Source: VBDM01 sp964430565 (GTDB lineage: Bacteria > Pseudomonadota > Gammaproteobacteria > Burkholderiales > SG8-39). Taken from it: a DNA stretch of 64,000 nt. A program made the translations under genes and the position numbers. The stretch covers positions 6,603-70,602 of the forward strand of contig CAYSFD010000011.1 in assembly GCA_964430565.1 (NCBI GenBank), in the 5' to 3' direction. Under the pieces are notes generated by a model that saw only the letters and a list, made by a program, of their open reading frames with translations, ran no database searches and was not told the origin of the DNA. Below, piece after piece: positions 1 through 8,040 of the stretch (position 1 is its first letter; each line of letters begins with the position of its first letter).

Positions 1-489
<489 letters not shown>

Positions 490-498
490 AGGATTGTC

Positions 499-804
499 AT
501 GGCCAAACTCGCCCTCATCAATCGCGAAGAAAAACGCCGTAAGACGGTGGCCAAGTTCGCCGCTAGGCGCGCCGCGTTGCTCGCGATCATCAACGACGCC
601 AAGCGCGCCGACGAGGAGCGCCAGGAGGCGCGCGAGACTTTCCAGCAGCTGCCTCGAAACGCCTCGCCCGTGCGTCTGCGTAACCGCTGCAAGTTGACCG
701 GTCGGCCGCGTGGGGTGTTCCGCAAGTTCGGTCTCGGGCGCAATAAGCTGCGCGAAATCGCGCTACGCGGGGAGATCCCGGGCCTGATCAAGGCGAGCTG
801 GTAG
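499..804 (+). CDS. rpsN: 30S ribosomal protein S14
   Basis: S14 assembles into the head of the small subunit next to S3, S10 and S13. The 101-residue length and the absence of CxxC pairs identify the long, zinc-independent form. The diagnostic C-terminal block RNRCKLTGRPRG followed by FRKFGLGRNKLRE is present. The start has an AAGGAT-like Shine-Dalgarno sequence 5-6 bases upstream, and the gene lies between rplE and rpsH as in most bacteria. Confidence 0.97.
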   Translation: MAKLALINREEKRRKTVAKFAARRAALLAIINDAKRADEERQEARETFQQLPRNASPVRLRNRCKLTGRPRGVFRKFGLGRNKLREIALRGEIPGLIKASW

Positions 805-819
805 AAGGAGGCTTCCCGC

Positions 820-1215
820 ATGAGTATGACCGATCCCATCGCCGACATGCTGACTCGCATCCGCAACGCTCAAATGGTCGCCAAGACCGTGGTCGGAATG
901 CCATCTTCGAAGCTCAAGGTTTCGATCGCCCAGGTGCTCAAAGACGAGGGTTACATCGACGGCTTTGCCGTGCGCGAGAAGGAAGGAAAGCCTGAGCTCG
1001 AGATCGGTCTCAAGTACTACGCGGGGCAGCCGGTGATCGAGAGAATCGAGCGTGTGTCCAGTCCGGGCCTGCGCATCTACAAGGGGCGCGATGATCTGCC
1101 GAAGGTCATGAACGGCCTTGGCGTCGCCATCGTCTCCACTTCGAAGGGCGTCATGACCGATCGCAAGGCGCGCGCGACGGGTCTCGGCGGCGAAGTGCTT
1201 TGCATCGTCGCCTAG
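820..1215 (+). CDS. rpsH: 30S ribosomal protein S8
   Basis: S8 is a primary 16S rRNA binder in the platform of the small subunit. In E. coli it is also the translational repressor of the spc operon. The 131-residue product begins MSMTDPIADMLTRIRNAQ and ends GLGGEVLCIVA, both family signatures, and carries the STSKGVMTD motif of the RNA-binding C-terminal domain. A strong AAGGAGG ribosome-binding site precedes the ATG. The gap to rplF is only 9 bases. Confidence 0.97.
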   Translation: MSMTDPIADMLTRIRNAQMVAKTVVGMPSSKLKVSIAQVLKDEGYIDGFAVREKEGKPELEIGLKYYAGQPVIERIERVSSPGLRIYKGRDDLPKVMNGLGVAIVSTSKGVMTDRKARATGLGGEVLCIVA

Positions 1216-1224
1216 GAGCCACCC

Positions 1225-1758
1225 ATGTCTCGGATCGCAAAATATCCCGTGACGCTGCCGAAGGGCGTCGAGGCAACGCTCGCGGCCGACGCGCTTTCGA
1301 TCAAGGGACCGCTCGGAACGTTGATACAGCAACTGCGCAGCGACGTCAAAATCGAGAAAGAGGGGGACACGCTCGTATTCAAGGCGCTCAACGATTCGGA
1401 CGACGCGAACGCCATGTCGGGGACGCTGCGGGCGCTTGCCGCGAACATGGTCGTCGGGGTGACCAAGGGGTTCGAGAAACGACTGACCTTGGTCGGAGTC
1501 GGTTATCGCGCCCAGGCTCAAGGCGACAAGCTGAACCTTACGCTCGGCTTCTCGCACCCGGTAGCACACCCGATGCCAAAAGGGATCAAGGTCGAGACCC
1601 CGTCGCAGACCGAAATTCTGATCAAGGGATTGGACAAACAGCTCGTGGGGCAAGTCGCGGCCGAGGTGCGCGCCTACAGATCCCCCGAGCCTTACAAAGG
1701 CAAGGGCGTGCGCTACGCCGATGAGCGAGTGGTCTTGAAGGAAACGAAGAAGAAGTAG
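1225..1758 (+). CDS. rplF: 50S ribosomal protein L6
   Basis: L6 lies near the sarcin-ricin loop of the large subunit. The protein is 177 residues, the normal length, with two tandem L6 folds: about residues 1-80, and 81-177 containing LVGVGYRAQ and the C-terminal RSPEPYKGKGVRYADE signature. It starts MSRIAKYPVTLP, and GGAGCC precedes the start. It sits in standard spc operon position before rplR. Confidence 0.97.
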   Translation: MSRIAKYPVTLPKGVEATLAADALSIKGPLGTLIQQLRSDVKIEKEGDTLVFKALNDSDDANAMSGTLRALAANMVVGVTKGFEKRLTLVGVGYRAQAQGDKLNLTLGFSHPVAHPMPKGIKVETPSQTEILIKGLDKQLVGQVAAEVRAYRSPEPYKGKGVRYADERVVLKETKKK

Positions 1759-1767
1759 GGAACCGCG

Positions 1768-2121
1768 ATGAGCGACAAGAAAACGGCAAGACTACGACGG
1801 GCTTCTCAGACGCGCCACAAGATCCATCGGCTGGCGACGACCCGGCTGGCCGTGCACCGTACCAACACCCATATCTACGCGCAGCTGTGCTCGGCCGACG
1901 GCAGGGTTCTGACTTCAGCTTCCACCTTGGAGAAGGACGTGCGCACCAAAGTTACGAACGGCGGCAACAAAGCGGCGGCGACGGAAGTCGGTAAACGCAT
2001 CGCCGAAAAGGCAAAGGGGCTGGGCATACAGGTCGTGGCTTTCGACCGCGCCGGCTACAAGTACCACGGCAGGGTCAAGGCGCTCGCGGAAGCCGCGCGC
2101 GAGGCCGGCCTCAAGTTCTGA
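1768..2121 (+). CDS. rplR: 50S ribosomal protein L18
   Basis: L18 brings 5S rRNA into the large subunit together with L5. The 117-residue protein has a basic N-terminus, then RLAVHRTNTHIYAQ and the conserved C-terminal FDRAGYKYHGRVKALAEAAREAGL. It starts 9 bases after rplF and lies 25 bases before rpsE. Confidence 0.97.
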   Translation: MSDKKTARLRRASQTRHKIHRLATTRLAVHRTNTHIYAQLCSADGRVLTSASTLEKDVRTKVTNGGNKAAATEVGKRIAEKAKGLGIQVVAFDRAGYKYHGRVKALAEAAREAGLKF

Positions 2122-2146
2122 TCGAATCGAATCGAAGGAAACGCAA

Positions 2147-2668
2147 ATGGCGAGAATGCAACCGAGGATGCAGGGCGGCAGCGAGCGCACCGACGGTCTG
2201 AAGGAAAAGATGGTCGCCGTGAACCGCGTCACCAAGGTCGTCAAGGGCGGACGGATCCTCGGCTTTGCCGCGCTTACCGTGGTAGGCGACGGTGGCGGCG
2301 CGGTCGGCATGGGTAAGGGCAAGGCGCGCGAAGTGCCCGTGGCGGTGCAGAAGGCCCTTGAAGAGGCGCGCCGCAAGATGTTCCGCGTGACTCTCAAGAA
2401 TGGGACGCTGCAGCATGCCGTCATCGGCAGGCACGGTGCCTCAAAAGTGATCATGCTACCCGCCTCCCAAGGCACTGGGATTATCGCGGGTGGCCCCATG
2501 CGGGCCGTATTCGAAGTGTTGGGCGTAACCAACGTGCTCGCGAAGTGCATCGGCTCGACCAATCCCTACAACGTCGTTCGGGCAACGCTCGACGGGCTTA
2601 AGAAAATGAATACGCCTGCACAGATCGCGGCCAAACGCGGCAAGTCGATCGAGGAAATCACCGCCTAA
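2147..2668 (+). CDS. rpsE: 30S ribosomal protein S5
   Basis: S5 shapes the decoding-site entry region and contributes to accuracy. The 173-residue protein contains the double-stranded-RNA-like S5 N-domain with VNRVTKVVKGGR, then the glycine-rich VVGDGGGAVGMGKGKA loop, and a C-domain ending in the SIEEI region. An AAGGAAA Shine-Dalgarno sequence precedes the ATG. It is followed 11 bases later by rpmD. Confidence 0.97.
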   Translation: MARMQPRMQGGSERTDGLKEKMVAVNRVTKVVKGGRILGFAALTVVGDGGGAVGMGKGKAREVPVAVQKALEEARRKMFRVTLKNGTLQHAVIGRHGASKVIMLPASQGTGIIAGGPMRAVFEVLGVTNVLAKCIGSTNPYNVVRATLDGLKKMNTPAQIAAKRGKSIEEITA

Positions 2669-2679
2669 GGCGGACGCAC

Positions 2680-2862
2680 ATGGCCGACAAGAAAATCCGG
2701 GTAACGCTCGTCAAAAGCATCAACGGCTGCAGGGCAGAGCATCGTGCGACCGTGCGCGGCTTGGGGTTGCGGCGATTGCGTCAGACCGTCGAGCTCAAGG
2801 ACACGCCGCAAGTGCGCGGCATGATCAACAGCGTAAATCACCTGGTGAGCTTCGAGGGATAA
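2680..2862 (+). CDS. rpmD: 50S ribosomal protein L30
   Basis: L30 is a small large-subunit protein. The 60-residue chain shows the family pattern IRVTLVKSINGC in strand 1, then RGLGLRRLRQTVELKDTP, then RGMINSVNHLV. Its TAA stop is immediately followed by the ATG of rplO, so the two genes are probably translationally coupled. Confidence 0.96.
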   Translation: MADKKIRVTLVKSINGCRAEHRATVRGLGLRRLRQTVELKDTPQVRGMINSVNHLVSFEG

Positions 2863-3510
2863 ATGGAACTCAATACGCTGAAACCCGCTCCCGGCTCGAA
2901 TCGCCCGCGCAAGCGCGTCGCCCGCGGCATCGGCTCGGGAACGGGCAAGACTGGCGGCCGCGGGCACAAGGGTCAGAGGGCGCGCTCCGGGGGTTTTCAC
3001 AAGGTCGGCTTCGAGGGCGGGCAGATGCCGTTGCAGCGCCGGCTGCCTAAACGCGGCTTCAACTCGCCGATTCGGGAGGACACTGCCGAGGTGCGGCTTT
3101 CCGATCTTGAGCGCCTTAAAGTCGAAAAGATCGACCTCGCAGCACTCAAGGATGCGGGGGTTGTGCCCGAGTTGGCAAAGAGAGCCAAGGTGATCGTTTC
3201 GGGCAAGCTCATGCGCAAGGTCGCGCTTGTCGGGATTGCGGTAAGCAAGGGCGCGCGCGCCGCGATCGAAGCGGCAGGGGGAAGTACGGACGCCCCAATT
3301 CCGCAGCCCAAGGCCAAGCCTCAGCCGAAGGTCGTGCTTACGGCCCAGCCGCAAGCCGAGGCAAAGCATGGCAAGGATAAAGCCAAAGAGAAGGGAACGG
3401 GCGAAGCCAAGACGAAGAGCGGAGCAAAAGGCGAAGGTATTGCCCGAGACAAGAGTCAGGCAAGAAAGACGGAAGCTCAGCCAAAGCCGGAAGCCAAGAA
3501 GGACAAGTAA
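2863..3510 (+). CDS. rplO: 50S ribosomal protein L15 with a long basic C-terminal tail
   Basis: L15 binds 23S rRNA and helps assemble the large subunit. The first ~142 residues are canonical: GIGSGTGKTGGRGHKGQRAR near residues 22-41, GFEGGQMPLQRRLPKRGF near 49-66, and a C-terminal IEAAGG. The family normally ends here at about 144 residues. This protein continues for about 73 more residues rich in Lys, Ala, Glu, Pro and Gln, low in complexity and without hydrophobic core positions. The frame stays open up to secY 7 bases later, so the tail is genuinely encoded rather than read-through into another gene. Confidence 0.95.
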   Translation: MELNTLKPAPGSNRPRKRVARGIGSGTGKTGGRGHKGQRARSGGFHKVGFEGGQMPLQRRLPKRGFNSPIREDTAEVRLSDLERLKVEKIDLAALKDAGVVPELAKRAKVIVSGKLMRKVALVGIAVSKGARAAIEAAGGSTDAPIPQPKAKPQPKVVLTAQPQAEAKHGKDKAKEKGTGEAKTKSGAKGEGIARDKSQARKTEAQPKPEAKKDK

Positions 3511-3517
3511 GGCGTAG

Positions 3518-4888
3518 ATGGCGACCTCGATCCCTCAGCTTGGCAAGACCGGTAAGTACGGCGACCTCAAGAAGCGGCTCCTGTTCCTGCTCGGCGCATT
3601 GGTGGTTTTCCGCATCGGCGCGCATATTCCGGTTCCAGGCATCGATCCGATCAAGCTCGCGGAACTGTTCCAGTCGCAGCAGGGCGGGATCCTCGGTCTG
3701 TTCAACATGTTCTCGGGCGGAGCGCTGAGCCGTTTTACGATTTTTGCGCTCGGCATCATGCCCTACATCTCTTCCTCGATCATCATGCAACTGATGACTG
3801 CGGTGTCCCCGCAGCTCGAGCAGTTGAAAAAAGAAGGACAGGCGGGTCAGCGCAAGATCACCCAGTACACGCGCTACGGGACCGTGGTTCTCGCGCTTTT
3901 TCAGGCGACCGGCATCTCGATCGCGCTCGAGTCGCAGCCCGGACTTGTGATCGATCCGGGGTTCATGTTCCGCTTTACGACTGTGACGACGCTCGTGACC
4001 GGCACCATGTTTCTGATGTGGCTCGGCGAGCAGGTGACCGAGCGGGGCTTGGGCAACGGCATCTCGATCATCATCTTCGCCGGAATTGCGGCAGGGTTGC
4101 CTTCGGCGATCGCAGGGATGCTCGAATTGGTGCGTACCGGCGCGATGCATCCGCTTTCCGCGCTGCTGATCGCGGCGGGAGTCGTCGTGGTCACTTGGTT
4201 CGTGTGCTTTGTCGAGCGTGGCCAGAGAAAAATCCTCGTCAACTACGCCAAGCGCCAGATCGGGAACAAGATTTACGGCGGACAGGCCTCGCACCTGCCG
4301 TTCAAGCTCAACATGTCCGGCGTGATCCCGCCGATTTTCGCGTCTTCGATCATCCTGTTCCCGGCAACGCTGGCCGGCTGGTTCACCGGCGGGACGGGGA
4401 GCGGAAACGCGTGGGAATTGCTGAAGCAGTTGCAAATAGGTGCTGCACTGAGTCTGATGATCCGGGACATGGCGGCGACGCTTTCCCCCGGCCAACCGAT
4501 CTACGTGATGCTGTATGCCGGGGCAATCGTCTTCTTCTGTTTCTTCTACACGGCGCTGCAATACAACCCGAAGGAAACGGCGGAAAATCTGAAGAAATCG
4601 GGCGCCTTCGTTCCGGGGATCCGGCCCGGTGACCAAACCGCGAAGTACCTCGAGAAGATCCTCTTGAGGCTGACTCTCGCGGGGGCTGTCTATGTCACCC
4701 TTGTCTGCCTGCTGCCCGAGTTCCTGATTCTCAGGTGGAACGTGCCCTTCTACTTCGGCGGCACCTCGCTCCTCATCATCGTCGTCGTGACCATGGACTT
4801 CATGGCGCAGGTCCAAGCCTATATCATGACGCACCAGTACGAGAGCCTGCTGAAGAAGGCCAACTTTCGCAACCCGTTTGAAAAGTGA
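3518..4888 (+). CDS. secY: Preprotein translocase subunit SecY
   Basis: SecY forms the protein-conducting channel of the SecYEG translocon in the inner membrane. The 456-residue product has the ten-segment hydrophobic profile of the family. Signatures include GAHIPVPGID near the N-terminus, MPYISSSIIMQL, GLGNGISIIIFAGI and SGVIPPIFASSI. It sits between rplO and rpmJ at the end of the spc operon. Many betaproteobacteria have infA directly after secY; here only 26 bases separate it from rpmJ. Confidence 0.98.
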   Translation: MATSIPQLGKTGKYGDLKKRLLFLLGALVVFRIGAHIPVPGIDPIKLAELFQSQQGGILGLFNMFSGGALSRFTIFALGIMPYISSSIIMQLMTAVSPQLEQLKKEGQAGQRKITQYTRYGTVVLALFQATGISIALESQPGLVIDPGFMFRFTTVTTLVTGTMFLMWLGEQVTERGLGNGISIIIFAGIAAGLPSAIAGMLELVRTGAMHPLSALLIAAGVVVVTWFVCFVERGQRKILVNYAKRQIGNKIYGGQASHLPFKLNMSGVIPPIFASSIILFPATLAGWFTGGTGSGNAWELLKQLQIGAALSLMIRDMAATLSPGQPIYVMLYAGAIVFFCFFYTALQYNPKETAENLKKSGAFVPGIRPGDQTAKYLEKILLRLTLAGAVYVTLVCLLPEFLILRWNVPFYFGGTSLLIIVVVTMDFMAQVQAYIMTHQYESLLKKANFRNPFEK

Positions 4889-4914
4889 GACCGGGACCCT
4901 GAAAGGAAGCAGTG

Positions 4915-5028
4915 ATGAAAGTATTAGCCTCGGTGAAGAGAATTTGCCGCAACTGCAAGATCGTGCGCCGCAAAGGTGTTGTGCGCGTCATCTGCAAAGA
5001 CCCCCGCCACAAGCAACGGCAGGGGTAA
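4915..5028 (+). CDS. rpmJ: 50S ribosomal protein L36 (zinc-binding type)
   Basis: A 37-residue ORF starting at ATG 4915 with an AAGGAAG ribosome-binding site encodes L36. It contains the zinc ligands CRNC (Cys11, Cys14), Cys27 and His32 in the C-x2-C-x12-C-x4-H arrangement, and ends HKQRQG as the family does. It is in its normal place between secY and rpsM. The cysteine-containing form requires zinc, unlike the zinc-free paralogue some bacteria induce in zinc starvation. Confidence 0.97.
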   Translation: MKVLASVKRICRNCKIVRRKGVVRVICKDPRHKQRQG

Positions 5029-5032
5029 ATAG

Positions 5033-5061
5033 TAGTTAACGGACGGATTTCACGCTATAAT
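5033..5061 (+). promoter_or_regulatory. Candidate promoter of the alpha operon, with leader hairpin
   Basis: The rpmJ-rpsM gap (5029-5101) is AT-richer than its surroundings and contains a perfect TATAAT at 5056-5061. The -35 element is poor (TAGTTA with 17-base spacing). Downstream, TTCGCC at 5069-5074 pairs with GGCGAA at 5081-5086 around a 6-base loop, just before the rpsM ribosome-binding site. In E. coli the alpha operon leader is bound by S4; whether this small hairpin serves that role is inference. Confidence 0.5.
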
Positions 5062-5101
5062 TTGCGGTTTCGCCTTTCGGGGCGAATAAAGGGAACTGGG
5101 C

Positions 5102-5485
5102 ATGGCCCGTATTGCAGGAGTCAATATTCCGAACCACCAGCACGCGGAAATAGCGCTGCAGGCGATCTTTGGTGTCGGCCGCTCTCGGGCGCAGGTGATC
5201 TGCGCTGCGGCCAAAATCTCCAAGTCTTCCAAAATCAAAGACTTGTCTGAATCTGATATGGAGCGTCTGCGAGAGCAGATTGCCCGGTTCGCGGTCGAGG
5301 GCGACTTGCGTCGTGAGGTATCAATGAGCATCAAGCGACTGATGGATCTTGGTTGCTACCGTGGGACGCGCCACCGCAAGGGGCTGCCGGTTCGCGGGCA
5401 GCGTACCCGCACCAACGCCCGCACCCGCAAGGGGCCGCGCAAGACGGCAATCAAGATTACCGCTACCGCCCCGAAGCCCGGGTAA
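5102..5485 (+). CDS. rpsM: 30S ribosomal protein S13
   Basis: S13 lies in the head of the small subunit and contacts P-site tRNA and L5. The protein begins MARIAGVNIP, has the helix-two-turn-helix region and ends with the basic RGQRTRTNARTRKGPRK motif typical of its tRNA-contacting tail. At 127 residues it is slightly longer than the usual 118-122, the extra residues being at the C-terminus. First gene of the alpha operon. Confidence 0.97.
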   Translation: MARIAGVNIPNHQHAEIALQAIFGVGRSRAQVICAAAKISKSSKIKDLSESDMERLREQIARFAVEGDLRREVSMSIKRLMDLGCYRGTRHRKGLPVRGQRTRTNARTRKGPRKTAIKITATAPKPG

Positions 5486-5507
5486 GAGCTGCCGAGGAAT
5501 CCCGTAT

Positions 5508-5915
5508 ATGGCAAAACCACCAGCCGCACCCACCGCCGCTGCTCGCGTTCGCAAGAAGGTTAAGAAGAACGTGGTTGAGGGCATCGCTCACGTCCACGCT
5601 TCGTTCAACAACACCATCGTGACCATTACCGATCGCCAGGGCAACGCTCTTGCGTGGGCAACTTCCGGAGCCGCCGGCTTCAAGGGCTCACGGAAATCGA
5701 CGCCGTTTGCGGCCCAGGTTGCAGCCGAACAGGCAGGCCGAGCCGCACAGGAATGCGGAGTGAAGAATATTGAAGTGCGCATCAAAGGCCCGGGCCCGGG
5801 GCGGGAGTCGGCTGTGCGTGCGCTCAACGCTCTCGGTCTCAAGATCAGCAGCATTGCCGATGTGACCCCCGTGCCCCACAACGGTTGCCGGCCGCCCAAG
5901 CGGCGGCGCATATAG
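5508..5915 (+). CDS. rpsK: 30S ribosomal protein S11
   Basis: S11 is in the platform of the small subunit. The frame is open far upstream into rpsM, but the start is ATG 5508: it has GAGGAAT upstream, and the resulting 135-residue product begins MAKPPAAPT and matches the family length. Signatures are VHASFNNTIVTITD, GFKGSRKSTPFAAQ and the C-terminal PHNGCRPPKRRRI. Confidence 0.97.
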   Translation: MAKPPAAPTAAARVRKKVKKNVVEGIAHVHASFNNTIVTITDRQGNALAWATSGAAGFKGSRKSTPFAAQVAAEQAGRAAQECGVKNIEVRIKGPGPGRESAVRALNALGLKISSIADVTPVPHNGCRPPKRRRI

Positions 5916-5925
5916 AGGAATACGC

Positions 5926-6555
5926 ATGGCTCGAGATTTGGGTGCCAAATGCCGCCAGTGCCGTCGCGAGGGAGAGAAGCTCTTCCTCAAGGGAGAAAAG
6001 TGCTTTACGGACAAATGCGCGATCGAGCGGCGGAGCTACGCGCCGGGACAACACGGCCAGAAAAGCGGCGGCCGTATGTCCGATTTCGGCAAGCAGTTGC
6101 GCGAGAAGCAGAAGCTGCGCCGCATATACGGGATGCTCGAGCGTCAGTTCCGAAAAACATATGCGGAGGCCTCGCGCAGCAAGGGCGTGACGGGCGAGCG
6201 TCTGCTTCAGTTGCTGGAGTCGCGTCTTGACACCGTGTCGTACCGCATGGGGTTCGGCGCGAGCCGCACCGAGGCTCGCCAGATTGTGCGCCACAACGGT
6301 GTGCTCGTGAACGGCAAGCGCGTCAACGTGCCCTCCTACCAGGTGCGGCCGGGGGACATTGTTGCGGTCGCAGCGAAGGCGAAGGATCAACTTCGCGTCA
6401 AAGGCTCGCTCACGGCTGCGGAAACTCGCGGCTTCCCGGAATGGGTAGAGGTCGATGTCAATGAAATGAAAGGCAAATTCAAGGCGCTTCCGGTGCGGTC
6501 GGAGCTGCCTTCCACGATCAACGAAAGTCTGATAGTCGAACTTTATTCGAGGTAA
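5926..6555 (+). CDS. rpsD: 30S ribosomal protein S4, four-cysteine zinc type
   Basis: S4 nucleates small-subunit assembly and in E. coli represses the alpha operon. The 209-residue protein has the S4 RNA-binding domain (LLQLLESRLDTVSYRMGFG onward) and ends ELYSR. Its N-terminus carries Cys9, Cys12, Cys26 and Cys31, the spacing of the zinc-binding S4 of Thermus, whereas E. coli S4 lacks this set. The order rpsM-rpsK-rpsD-rpoA-rplQ is the standard alpha operon. Confidence 0.97.
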   Translation: MARDLGAKCRQCRREGEKLFLKGEKCFTDKCAIERRSYAPGQHGQKSGGRMSDFGKQLREKQKLRRIYGMLERQFRKTYAEASRSKGVTGERLLQLLESRLDTVSYRMGFGASRTEARQIVRHNGVLVNGKRVNVPSYQVRPGDIVAVAAKAKDQLRVKGSLTAAETRGFPEWVEVDVNEMKGKFKALPVRSELPSTINESLIVELYSR

Positions 6556-6605
6556 CGCTGCGTTCGAAGTCAGCGACGCAGTCGATATCGTATCGAGGGT
6601 CTCAA

Positions 6606-7592
6606 ATGCAAACCAGTGAATTTCTCAAACCGCGCATCATCGATGTCCAGGGGATTGCCCCCAACCACGCGAAGGTCGTGATGGAACCGTTCGAGCGCGG
6701 TTACGGCCACACCCTCGGCAATGCGCTGCGCCGCGTGCTGCTTTCGTCGATGCCCGGATTCGCCGCGACAGAGGTGCAAATCGCAGGTGTGCTGCACGAA
6801 TACTCCACGATCGAGGGCGTGCAGGAGGACGTCGTCGACATCATGCTAAACCTCAAAGGGGTCGTGCTGAAGCTTCACAATCGTGAAGATACGCTGCTCA
6901 ATCTGAAAAAGAAGGGCGAGGGTCCGGTGACGGCGGGAGACATCGAAGCCACTCACGACATCGAGATCATCAACCCGGAGCACGTGATCGCGCATCTGTC
7001 CCCCGGGGGCAAGCTCGAGATGCAGATCAAGGTGGAGAAGGGTCGCGGTTACCTGCCAGGCAACCTGCGGGTGATCCCAGAAGAGTCCAAGGGCATCGGC
7101 AAAATCATCCTGGACGCATCGTTCTCGCCTGTGAAGCGCGTATCCTATTCGGTCGAATCGGCGCGCGTCGAGCAGCGCACCGACCTGGACAAACTAATCA
7201 TCGACATCGAGACCAACGGTATCATCGAACCCGAAGAAGCGATCCGGTATGCCGCGAGGATCCTCGTGGACCAGCTTTCCGTTTTCGCGGCGCTCGAAGG
7301 CACGGCCCCGGCGATCGAGGAGAAGAGGATCCCGCAAGTCGACCCGATCCTGCTCAGGCCTGTCGACGATCTCGAGCTCACCGTGCGCTCGGCCAACTGC
7401 CTCAAGGCGGAGAACATCTACTATATCGGCGATCTGATCCAGCGCACCGAGACAGAGCTTCTCAAGACGCCGAATCTCGGACGAAAATCGCTCAACGAGA
7501 TCAAGGAAGTGCTCGCCTCACGCGGACTGAGTCTCGGCATGAAACTCGAGAACTGGCCGCCCGCCGGCCTTGAGACCGCACGCAGCACGTAA
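6606..7592 (+). CDS. rpoA: RNA polymerase subunit alpha
   Basis: The alpha subunit dimerises to assemble RNA polymerase, and its C-terminal domain contacts UP elements and activators. The 328-residue length is normal. Residues ~1-235 form the N-terminal domain, with ERGYGHTLGNALRRVLLSSM as the dimerisation signature. Residues ~250-320 form the helix-hairpin-helix C-terminal domain with LELTVRSANCLKAENI, then GRKSLNEIKE. A 50-base gap from rpsD precedes the ATG. Confidence 0.98.
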   Translation: MQTSEFLKPRIIDVQGIAPNHAKVVMEPFERGYGHTLGNALRRVLLSSMPGFAATEVQIAGVLHEYSTIEGVQEDVVDIMLNLKGVVLKLHNREDTLLNLKKKGEGPVTAGDIEATHDIEIINPEHVIAHLSPGGKLEMQIKVEKGRGYLPGNLRVIPEESKGIGKIILDASFSPVKRVSYSVESARVEQRTDLDKLIIDIETNGIIEPEEAIRYAARILVDQLSVFAALEGTAPAIEEKRIPQVDPILLRPVDDLELTVRSANCLKAENIYYIGDLIQRTETELLKTPNLGRKSLNEIKEVLASRGLSLGMKLENWPPAGLETARST

Positions 7593-7616
7593 ATCTGGGC
7601 AACCGGAAAGAGAACC

Positions 7617-8015
7617 ATGCGTCACCGCCACGGGCTGAGAAAACTCAATCGCACCAGCAGCCACCGCCTGGCGATGCTACGCAACATGACTGTATCGTTG
7701 CTTCAGCACGAAGTCATACAAACGACGCTTCCCAAAGCTAAAGAGTTGCGCCGTGTCGTCGAGCCGATGATTACGCTCGGCAAGAAACCCACGCTCGCCA
7801 ACCGGCGTCTCGCCTACAACCGGCTGCGCGACCGCGGTACCGTGACCAAGCTCTTCTCGGAACTCGGGCCGCGCTACGCCAAGAGAAATGGCGGATACCT
7901 GCGCATCCTCAAATACGGCTTCAGGAAGGGAGACAATGCTCCGATGGCTCTGGTGGAGTTGATGGACCGGCCCGAGCCTAAGGAGGAACCCAAGGCCGAG
8001 AGAGCCAAGACCTGA
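7617..8015 (+). CDS. rplQ: 50S ribosomal protein L17
   Basis: L17 is a large-subunit protein near the exit tunnel. The 132-residue chain begins MRHRHGLRKLNRTSSHRLAM, a family signature, and contains RRVVEPMITLGK and YLRILKYGFRKGDNAPMALVEL. The last ~15 residues are a charged Glu/Lys tail. It closes the alpha operon. The next gene converges from the other strand 25 bases on, and no strong intrinsic terminator is visible between them. Confidence 0.97.
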   Translation: MRHRHGLRKLNRTSSHRLAMLRNMTVSLLQHEVIQTTLPKAKELRRVVEPMITLGKKPTLANRRLAYNRLRDRGTVTKLFSELGPRYAKRNGGYLRILKYGFRKGDNAPMALVELMDRPEPKEEPKAERAKT

Positions 8016-8040
8016 GAGCCTCTCGTAGATCCGCGCAGTT

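Noticed and set aside
5349..5507. Upstream extension of the rpsK frame into rpsM
   Set aside because: Overlaps rpsM and has no family match; ATG 5508 with its ribosome-binding site gives the normal S11 length.
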